NCBI GenBank assembly: GCA_001599715.1
Contig: BCHU01000016.1
Location: forward strand, 62,001-126,000
Direction of reading: 5' to 3'
DNA: 64,000 nucleotides
DNA from: Phaeotremella fagi
Lineage: Eukaryota > Basidiomycota > Tremellomycetes > Tremellales > Phaeotremellaceae
Part shown: positions 55,037 through 64,000 of the stretch, in pieces
Layout of the letters: the number at the start of each line of letters is the position of its first letter
Numbering within the stretch: the first letter of the stretch is position 1
Made by a program: the position numbers and the translations under genes
Notes under the pieces: generated by a model
The model's input: only the letters and a program-made list of their open reading frames with translations
Databases searched by the model: none
Told to the model about the DNA's origin: nothing

Positions 55037-58000
55037 ATGGTAGGCCAATGTCAAAAGCTAGATAAGAAATTCATCCCTAATCCCTCAAAAGGCAAACTTC
55101 CTCCCAATCCCAGGAAAACGTACCAACCCACTCCCGACATTCCCTCAACAGCTCCTAGCCTACATTGCAGCTCATTTCAGAGACGCCCATCCAGACGCTT
55201 TTAGGAAAGATGTAGATGCACTTGTGGCTTTACGGAGGGAATGGGTTGAGCCTAAGGTTGAAGCTCATCCTGAGATCATTAAAGGTTTGATGAAGTTGGT
55301 GTCATGCTTCTTTTGGAGGACTACAACTGATTGGTGTTTACAGGTATCATGCTCAGTTAGCTTTTTTAGCTACAAAATTTCCCTCTGATGTGAGCTAGCT
55401 CTTTGATTGTGTAGTCATGAAAGCTCATTACTAAATAGATCGGCTTGAACTTCCCATATTACCTACCTTTCCCACCACCATACTCTCTTACACCAGATTC
55501 ACCGATCTCTTTGCCATCTCTCACTTACGAAAGAGCAGCTGTTCTGTACAACATATCCTCTCTGTACGTATCAATGGCAGCATCGGAACGTAGAGAAGAA
55601 GGTGAAGGGATCAAAAGAGCTTTAGGATATTTGACAGTCAGTATTCATCGACTTTGCAGTGCAGAAATCAAACCCTGACACAAGTTTTAGTCTGCAGCTG
55701 GGGTTTTGAATTATCTTATCAGTATCGTTCTACCAACACTGAAAACGGAGCTTTCAACTGCCAATGCTGCTGGTCAAGACATGACGGAATCTTTCCTTGG
55801 CACTTTGAGAGAATTCGTTCTAGCTGAAGCTCAAGAGTGTTATTGGCAACAGGCGGTTTTACGTGAGTGACAATCATGTGATGTCACTTATATCTGTGTA
55901 GAGGGCACTTATAAAAATGGGTTGATCGGTAAACTGTCAATGAAGGTAGGTTGGTAGATCCAAATCAGCTCTACATTGAAGCTGACGAAAACAGGTGTCA
56001 GAGTATTATAAATCTGCTTTGGCTTCTGTCAATGGAACGGAATATCCCTCATCAGCGTTTTTTCCTGCGGTAATTTAGCATCTCTGTTAGTCCACGAAAG
56101 TCCCAATGACAAGATTGACAGAACTGGCTATCCCATATCCAAGTGAAACAACTTCATTTCGAAGCTGCTGCTCAATATCGACTCAGTCAAGAGGATTTGG
56201 AGAAATCTCGATATGGAGAAGAAATTGCTCGACTGAGGATTGCTGAGAGTTTATCGAAGAAGGGAATGGATATAGGGAAGAGAGGTGTTTCTGAAGCTGT
56301 TATTTCTGATTTGAAGGTAAGAGTTCCTTGAGAGTTAAACTGATCTCTGTAGAACCTTTCGTCGGCAGTGAAATCTGCTTTGGAAAGAGCTGTTAGAGAT
56401 AATGACTTGGTTTACGTTTCACCTATACCTCCAGCCAATCAGTTAGCAGCTATTGTTGGAGTGTCAATGGTCAAGCTGGTAACACCGAACGAGATTGCTG
56501 AACCGGTATCGTGGTTGATGGGTGGTAATGCTGGTATGGGACCTTTGTTCAGTGGATTAGTACCGTATGGAGTTCATGTTGCCATCAGTGAGTTGTCATT
56601 CTCGGTCTGGTGCTAAACAATCACAGGCATTTATGATGATAGAAAGGATACTGTTATTCGTGACCTTGACGGGAAGAGGGAGGAGCTGGATGGAGTGGCA
56701 GCTAGGTAGGTGTCTTAAGTTGATCATTCAAGTGTACCTAATCGATTCTAGTACTCTTCAATCTCTCAACCTACCTGGATCTATACAAGCCTTAGAGAGA
56801 CCTGTTGGCCTTCCCCCATCGCTATTAAAGAAGGCGGAGGAAGTTGATACCGCAGGAGGTGCTCAGCGGATTCGAGGGTTGTTGGTGGAAGTGAATCGGT
56901 TGGCTAAATCGAATGCTAAGGTTTTATCCGACGTGAGTTCATTGTTTATGGCAGATCATCGTACTGAACTCTGACAGGCCATGGATATACTGGATCAAGA
57001 AGCTACTGAAAACGAAACTTTATTATCGAGGCAACCTCACCTGGCGCAAAGCAGACTTCCATCACATGTTGCCAACCAGCAATTGATTGCCACTGCCAAT
57101 CATTACGATGCGACTTTAAAACAAGCTTCGTCGAGCGATGCAACAGTCAGAACGAAATGGGAAGAATGGGCATCAATGATAGAAATACTAGAAGGCGGTG
57201 AAGACACAATGAACGACCACATCCCCTCAACCACGACCTCCTCAACGTCATACACGCCAACATCATCTTTGCCATCTTCAGTTCGACCTCTTCGAGCATC
57301 ACTTGAATCTCTGGACGACACGATACAAAATCGTTCTCGACTTGTGCACGAAGCTAGACAGATAGCTGAAGTTGACGATATCCGACCTGACGTTTTGAAA
57401 GAAGCTTCCAAATTAGCTCATGGCGGTAGTGGAGATGTGAAACCTGAATGGTTTGAAGAGATTTTCGAAAAGGGTTTGACTAAATTCGACAAAATCAAAG
57501 CTGAGATGGAAAGGGAGGTTGAAAAGCAGGATGACTTGTTGGAGCAGATCAGGGTATGTTCACTTTTTTTCAATTCTTTCAAGCAGACAGCTGACTCTGT
57601 GTAGATTCAAAATGAAAGTTTCTTGGCTGAACGAAAAGATGATCCAAGAGTCAAGGAACGGGAGCGTCGATTACAAGATATGGATCTGGCTTATTGGAAA
57701 TGGAGGGAGATCGTTGATAATATCGAAGAAGGGATCAAGTTTTATAATAGTTTCGCGGAGATGCTACATCGGTTCAAAGCTGCTTGTTTGCAGTTTTTGA
57801 ACTCTAGACGGGTCGACGTTGGGTAAGTGCTATTTGTTCAATGTTTAGCTGATAATTTGTATCAGAAATATCACCCAACAATTCTCCAATATCTCAATGT
57901 CCCCACCTGTCTCACCTCCACCTTCACAACCATATACATCTTCCCAACACCAAAACCCAGCTCCGCCATTTAACCCACCTCCCACAGCACCATCATTCAC

Positions 58001-58256
58001 CCCATCACATCCAACATCATCCCAATGGCAAACAGCAGATCTGTTACCTCCCCCACCACCTCCACCAATCTTACGATCAGGAGGTATACAGGTACAACCG
58101 AGAAACGCTTCTCTGACTGTACCATCTTTCGAGTCTCCGAGACGAGTTACTAGAAGTGCGGCGGCCGCTGCTGCTAGTCCTAGAGCATCTATTGGGGATG
58201 CAGAGAAGAATCCTTATCAGAAGGGTAAGAGACGGGAGGGTGGGGGTGTTGTTTGA
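55037..58256 (+). CDS. RIM20: BRO1-domain protein RIM20/PalA
   Basis: Exons 55037-55039 (the ATG alone), 55092-55294, 55344-55389, 55439-55636, 55691-55862, 55902-55945, 55995-56069, 56122-56316, 56353-56587, 56627-56705, 56752-56932, 56978-57553, 57605-57822, 57866-58256; 871 aa. The BRO1 domain opens NFLPIPGKRTNPLP, with HPDAFRKDVDALVALR, KFPSDIGLNF and YERAAVLYNISSLY. A coiled-coil V domain follows, then a Pro-rich tail. The HPD.FR.D and KFP.DIG pattern fits Rim20/PalA better than Bro1. Role: an ESCRT-III-associated scaffold that presents Rim101/PacC for processing in alkaline pH signalling. Confidence 0.88.
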
Positions 58257-58510
58257 GGTGATCTGTTGGATTGGATTGGATTGTTTGCATTAGTTTAGTG
58301 TATCTTTTATGCATGTCATCTATGAATAACTTGATCCATACATCCGTAAGTTAGGCATCTCTTCTCTTCGAAGAGCTCAGCAGGAAAAGTGGTGTAAACA
58401 AATTGCCACGTGGCACTGAAATTCAAAATAACAACAACAACAACATTGCGAGTTGACAATAGATTCAATTTCATCCTCACATCTCATATCTACATACATT
58501 GGTCTCAAAC

Positions 58511-61500
58511 ATGTCCAGTGGTATGGGAGAAGGCTCTTTCGCCTCAGTCTCAAACCCTTCAACATCTCCTCAAATGGTCCCAACAACTGTAATGCAGCGA
58601 ACCATAAATAGAAGGTTGGTTGATATCAAATTTACACCTGGTAAGCAAATCCAACTCTCCATCTCCAACCCAATAGAACCTTACAAAAGATCCAGATCCA
58701 GATTCGATTGAAGATATATCCATAGCGTCTTCGAACAACACTTCGATTGGAGATATCCATGTTCCAGAGGATAGGGGGAGAGAGTTTACACCGCCTGTCA
58801 ATCTTGCTGGTGAAACTGTTAGATTGTTGACACCGAATTACGTTGGAGCTGGGGAGAACGGTAAAAGAGGTATTTTGAGACCAGTCGGTACTCCTGGATC
58901 TGGGAATGGAGGTGAGCTCAAGATTGTGATGCGACTTGATGATCGAGTTGTTGATGTTCATAGTCCGTTTCCAACCCAAAAATCATTTTCGAGTCATCAC
59001 ACCAAACGGAATTACACCTCAGAAACCCCAACCGTCATTCTTATCGAATCTCCTATCAGTTTCTTTCCAGTCCATCTCAAGTCCTAGAATACCTTCTCCA
59101 TCTTCTAAATCCAAACTACCAGATGATAGTTGGGAAGTACCCGGTCAAGAGGGAGAAGTATCTTTAATGTCTGGTGCATCTTTCGATGAACCTAGTGAAG
59201 TATCTGTTGAGAATATCGTGGAAGAGGAATCTTGGCATGGTGAACCTCAAGTCATCTGTTCACCTCTCGCTTTACCAGTCGAAACCACTCCTATTCAATC
59301 CAGAGAATCTTCGTTTCAAAGTATCGAACTGCCATCGGCTGAATGGCAACTACCTCAAAACATCGCTGATACCTCGAATCTACTTTCTACTAGGATGTCA
59401 CCTCCTCCCGGTGGATCTTTTTCAATCACGCTTTCAAGACCTGATGATCGAGTTCCAGACTTTTATGTAAACAGATCAGCTGGTTTAGTTGAACAGGGAA
59501 ATGATTCTTCTGTGGATTCAATCGCTGTCACGGAGGACGATAATCCCACCATACGCAGGAAACTATCTCCTCTACCGATATCGCCGTCACCTTTAGGGTC
59601 GAGTTTCAACGTTCCTCACACCCCACCAACGGCAGCTCCAGTCTTCAGATCGATTTTCGCAGACATGTCAGCAGAACAGGCTGATGCCGATGTTTCTTGG
59701 CCTGTGATACGACGAGCCTCTGACGACGTGAACAACGAAACCATCTTCCATTCAGCTATATACAATGAGAATCCTTTCCAAACGAACGGAGTACCATCAC
59801 CGACCACGGTCAACACACCACGTTCATCCAGTCAAATCGACGTTACTCGATATTTCGACTTCTCCCCTGAACCCTCCCCACTATCCATCCCCTCTTCGAC
59901 TTCACCCGACGCTTTGACTCGACCAACACTCCTTCAAGCTCTTGCTGAACCTTCTAAAGAATTGTTCAACGCCCAAATATCACATACGACTGCTCTTCAA
60001 GCTGAACTTGATCTTTACAGGGCACTCACTACGAAATTACAAGGTGAAGTGGCGGAGCGAGATGCTTGTTTGTCAGAATTCAAGATTCGGAATCTAGATG
60101 AGGATATGTTACGATCTCAGGTCAATGAGTTGACCATGGAGGTTGAACGTTTGAAATCTCATTCCACCTCTGACAATCTGACAGCTCGAAATGAAAGTCG
60201 AGTGAAGTCTGTTCAAAACGTATCTATTCTGGATCATGTCGGTGATAGAACTACTGTTGGACAAGCTGAACAAAGGGATTTAGAAATTAGATTGGCGAAA
60301 TCACAAAATGAGATCGACGGTTATATCGAATTACTGAAAGAATCTCAAGACCAACGTGAAATTTTGATTGAAGAAACCCGAGGACTGAAAGAGGACATGA
60401 AAAGGTTGGAGGAGAAGCGTAAAGATGAAACTGTTAGACATGAAGCTGCTTTGTCAGAACTCAGAAAAGCTCATGATTCAGCTGTTACCAAACTCGAAGA
60501 CGTCATGGAATCAACCGATATTCAGTCGATTGAGACTGAGAGAGACGAGGCGTTGGAACGTATATCAACTCTTGAATTGGAATTGGACGAGATGAAGGAT
60601 TCCCGAGTGGATGAGATTAGGGAGGTGAAAGCGGAGTTGAGAGATGTTATCGATAAACTCGAAGAAGAACGGGATGAAGCTTTACAGAACGCTTTGACGT
60701 TGACGCTGAAAGTGGAAGAACTGGAGGAGAAATTATTGTCGCCCGATTCAGAGATTCATCATGATTTAACAGAACGTTTGGAGCTTCTTGAACAACAACT
60801 GGAAGAAATGAAGGAAGTCAAGATATCGGATGAAGACGAGATTTCAAGATTGACTTTGTTAGTTGAGAAATCGAGTGGACAGAGGAATAACGAGGAGAAA
60901 TTACGTTCGAGGATAGTCGATGCTGAGAAAGAAGTTGAGATTGAACGGTGTAATCGGGAGACGATTGAAAGAAAGTTGGAGAGCATGCAGATTTCTCAGA
61001 AGAATCTTGAAATTGAGAAGGGCGAGGTAGGTTTAAACTTGTTTTGGAGTCTCAGAATCCTGCACTGACGAACACCAGTTGAAACGAGATTTACGAGAAA
61101 CTCGTGACGAGTTACAACAAGCTCAAAGACAGCTCAATGACAATGATAAACCTCATTCAATTTCGATAGAAACGAATAAAGAATATCAATCACTTCAAAA
61201 TCAAGTTCTCACCCTGAAATCTCTACTCAACGCAGCCAACGTTCCTTCAACTTCACCTTCTAAAGATGATCAGAAAAGTCTTTTGAACGAAATTTCAAGG
61301 TTGAGATCTGAATCTGCTTCTAAGGATTTTGAGATTTTGAATTTACAGAAAAGGAAGAACGAGTTGAAGGAGGATAGGGAGTTGTTGAATGTCGCTTTAG
61401 ATTCTAAACAGCAGGAAGTTGAATTGGTAGGTTGAACAGTTGATTCATTGAGTTACATGACTGATTGTCTTCTAGATGAAACGTAAATTCCAAGTTAGGG

Positions 61501-61850
61501 GTATAGCAGGATCGACACCATTAGCTGAATCCAAAAGACAACCCCGATCGCAATCTCAATCGCAATCCCAAAAACAATTCAAACCACGTAACAGTATCTC
61601 CCAAAATTCAATGGACATAATAACCCCAGCTCCATACAGAAGGATCGTATCTTCATCAAGTGTTTCGAGACGTCAATCTCAATCAACATCGAACGCTTAT
61701 AATACGCCTTTGAGCACTTTAGATCCTATACGTGAGAAACGACGTGTTGGAGTGGTTAACGATGGTGGGGCCGTTGAAATGTTGGTTAGTTCAACGAAGA
61801 AAGATGAGGTTAGACGGTCTACTAGGAGACGTGAACCTGTGTTAGGGTAG
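58511..61850 (+). CDS. Large coiled-coil protein, possibly cytoskeletal or spindle-pole
   Basis: Exons 58511-58640, 58690-58911, 58964-61026, 61079-61426, 61476-61850; 1045 aa. The first 450 residues are Ser/Pro-rich with a GILRPVGTPGS..VRFQ motif, then a coiled coil runs from about residue 460 to 900 (long E/K/L heptads, e.g. LKESQDQREILIEETRGLKE). The C-terminus is basic, with KRKFQVRGIAGSTPLAESKR, an SQSQSQSQ repeat and RRSTRRR. Many SP/TP sites suggest cell-cycle phosphorylation. The ILKTPGT..VRF-like motif occurs in some fungal spindle-pole proteins; I cannot name the gene. It converges with eIF2B delta, 83 bp apart. Confidence 0.75.
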
Positions 61851-61933
61851 TTTGTAGTCTGACTGTTTGATGTTTTGATGTTTGGTATACTTGTACAATA
61901 GCAGGAATGCATATAATGGCAGTACTTTCCGAT

Positions 61934-63612
61934 CTACGCTGCACCACTGGCTTTACCCAAGACTGTAGGGACGGAACTTGGAGGTATGAAACCGATCTGT
62001 TTACGGAGATCAGTATCAGAAATAATTTGTAAGAGAAAGAACACACCTCTGTACAAACAGCAGTGATCAAATTCGGTGGAGTCAAATCATAAAGTAAATG
62101 TAAAGGAGTGAAATTCTTTGAACCCTTGCCCGTAACATCTTTTTGACCCGTCCCCAAATTCTTTCCAAAAGGTATCGTAAGCAACTCCTCAACACTCCCC
62201 AATTCGTTAGAAGCCACAGCGTCCAAAACGACTTTTTCACCGAATTTATAAGTTTCCACACAAGCTACCACTGGAACTCGATGTTCTTTCGCTAACATTG
62301 CTATGAGAGCTGTTCCTGCTCTACTGTACAATGAACCGTCTGAATGGAGAGCTGCAGCGCCAAGGAGGATTAGACTGGCTCTTGGTAGAAGAGTTGAGAG
62401 GAGGGGGAGGAGGACGTAGGTGCAAGGTAAGTTTTGACTTGTTAGGGTGGATAGGAGTGCTCGACCTTTGTAGATTTTAGTTTTGCGTGAAGATTTTGAT
62501 TGCTTACCTTCGTGAAGTGGTCTGGAATCTACTACTATAACGTTGAATGATAGATTTTCGTCAATCGCTTTCATATCCTTCCATGCTTGAAGGAGGACTC
62601 TCTCAACGACCGACGATCTGGGTTCGATCAGATCAGAATGGTTTTCTGACTTCGTCAATTAGCTTACCTAGCATAAACGACTACAGTGTCTCCTGGTTTG
62701 ATCTTCTCTTTCGCATTGTCAGCAATGACTTGATCAGCGAATTCGATCCTGTCTCTGATATAGAATCCAATTGACTCGATTAACAAAGCTTTTTGCTATA
62801 AACCACGTTAGATCAACGTTTACTGATTGTTTAATCAGTATCCACTCACCTCAGCCTCTGTTCTATCACCTTCACCACCTTCTTCACCAAGTTTATTGAT
62901 CTCACTCTTAAGCCATCTATACGAATTAAAAAAATCAGTCGTCATGAACAAATTTTTAGAGAACATCGACTCACCGGATAGCATTACCCCCACCAACACC
63001 TTTAGGTCTACAACCCTCCAGCCAAGCAATCATAGGACTCAAATGGACCGGTAAATCCTTCCACAAAACCCCTCTCTCTGGAACCTGATAATCTCTAATG
63101 ACCTCAGCGAAACCCTGCATCATCCCCATAGTCCTTGCGTTTGAACCCCGTAAAACACCTGTTGACATCAACACACCCAATCTAATGATTATCGGATGGA
63201 TCTTGGAACTGTTCAGTGCTGAAGCTGTATTCGGATGTTTGGGATACGGCAGATGTGAGAAGAACGAGGTTATCCCACTGGGTTTCTCGATGGTTTCTGC
63301 GGGGGGTTGCTGATGCGGTTTTTTGGCTTGTTTGGGATTAGGATTGGATTCTGAGGGACCGGCTGAGGCGTTGGTTTGAATACTGGTCGAAGGTGTTAAG
63401 CCAGATCTGGATTGTCTAGAGCTCGCAGCTGAAACTGGAGACGACGCTGTGACATCTGAAGGTTCTCCACGAGATGCGACTTGAGCAGCTCTTTTCTCCT
63501 TTTTCAACTCTTTCGCTGACTTCGGTTTCGAAACTGGGGTGGATGTAGAGTTTGTTGAATTGTTTTTGGTGGGTTTTGGGCCTGGAGGAGGCGCTGATGG
63601 GGAAGCTGACAT
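61934..63612 (-). CDS. GCD2: Translation initiation factor eIF2B subunit delta
   Basis: Exons 63612-62975, 62916-62850, 62795-62668, 62617-62047, 61996-61934; 488 aa. A Ser/Pro/Lys-rich N-terminal extension (residues 1-125) with KELKKEKRAAQ, then the eIF2B alpha/beta/delta domain: IIRLGVLMSTGVLRGSNART, WLEGCRPKGVGGGNAIR, VIVVDSRPLHEGK, LLGAAALHSDGSLYSRAGTA and FIPPSSVPTV. The order and the unstructured N-terminus are those of delta/Gcd2, a regulatory subunit of the eIF2 GTP/GDP exchange factor targeted in the integrated stress response. Confidence 0.92.
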
Positions 63613-63839
63613 CTTTGCTGATGAGACTGTAAGCTGGCCACAAAGACGATTGTTGAAAGAAGTTGAAAAAAGTTGAAATTGAGAACAAAAGATTTACCTC
63701 GAGTCGTTGGTTTTGTGTTGGTTCACATTCGTGGCAAATCGAACTGCAGAAAGCACATCACCACCTTCTCATTCCTTTTATGCATATGCCAGCGTATATT
63801 TACTATTTGATACAATACAACACAACGAAGAATCTATAT

Positions 63840-64000
63840 AGCATTTGAACAATGCACCCCGGTCTAAAGATTTTCTAAGAAAACTTGATCAAACACCTTT
63901 CCCTTGTGCCCAATTTCGACTCATTCTCCAACATAAATATCCTCCAACTGCTGCACTGACTCCCCCAATCCTATAACCAAGTCAATCTCATACCAAATAT
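63840..64000 (-). other. Possible 3' end of a further minus-strand gene
   Basis: On the minus strand a GT..AG-like signal ending at about 63976 precedes two frames that both close shortly after. One ends in a Gly/Ala-rich, membrane-like tail (VSAAVGGYLCWRMSRNWAQ), the other in VQQLEDIYVGE. I cannot tell which, if either, is coding, because the upstream part lies outside the window. Confidence 0.25.

Noticed and set aside
1..64000. CRISPR array, bacterial operon or ribosome-binding-site features
   Set aside because: Spliceosomal introns throughout show this is eukaryotic nuclear DNA; no regularly spaced short repeats were seen.

Overview
This window is nuclear DNA of a basidiomycete yeast, most likely a tremellomycete of the Kwoniella/Cryptococcus type. 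Almost every gene is split by many very short introns (about 33-75 nt) with GT..AG ends and CTRAY-like branch sites. Single-copy genes have recognisable fungal orthologues, and one gene is a CPL1-domain secreted protein of the kind known from Cryptococcus and relatives. Exon joins below were worked out by hand from splice signals and reading frame. For nearly all multi-exon genes the summed exons are a multiple of three with no internal stop. No transcript evidence was available.

Layout. 1-8.5 kb: a partial GNAT acetyltransferase, a 15-exon methyltransferase with micro-exons, a RING-H2 protein, complex I subunit NUXM, a UXT-like prefoldin, and a small secreted protein. 9.7-14.6 kb: an accessory block of four tandem paralogues (family 1), one of them frameshifted. 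15.6-43.9 kb: a dense housekeeping block with a CPL1-like secreted protein, kinesin-5, AFG1 ATPase, a mitochondrial carrier, an unknown protein, RIC1, NDUFAF2, SPC2, an ACS-type MFS transporter, a 2OG-Fe(II) oxygenase, MCM2 and TRM82. 44.1-52.7 kb: a second accessory block with five tandem copies of family 2, a single-pass membrane protein, and a related set (family 3), with several members frameshifted or truncated. 53-64 kb: a 7-TM-like membrane protein, RIM20/PalA, a large coiled-coil protein, eIF2B delta, and the possible end of another gene.

Functional themes. Mitochondria: NUXM and NDUFAF2 both serve complex I, alongside AFG1 and a carrier. Membrane traffic and secretion: RIC1 (Golgi GEF), RIM20 (ESCRT-linked pH signalling), SPC2. 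Cell division: kinesin-5 and MCM2, the latter with a cluster of ACGCG boxes in its promoter. Translation: eIF2B delta and TRM82. The accessory blocks show birth-and-death evolution of small, lineage-specific soluble proteins and are the least explained part of the window.
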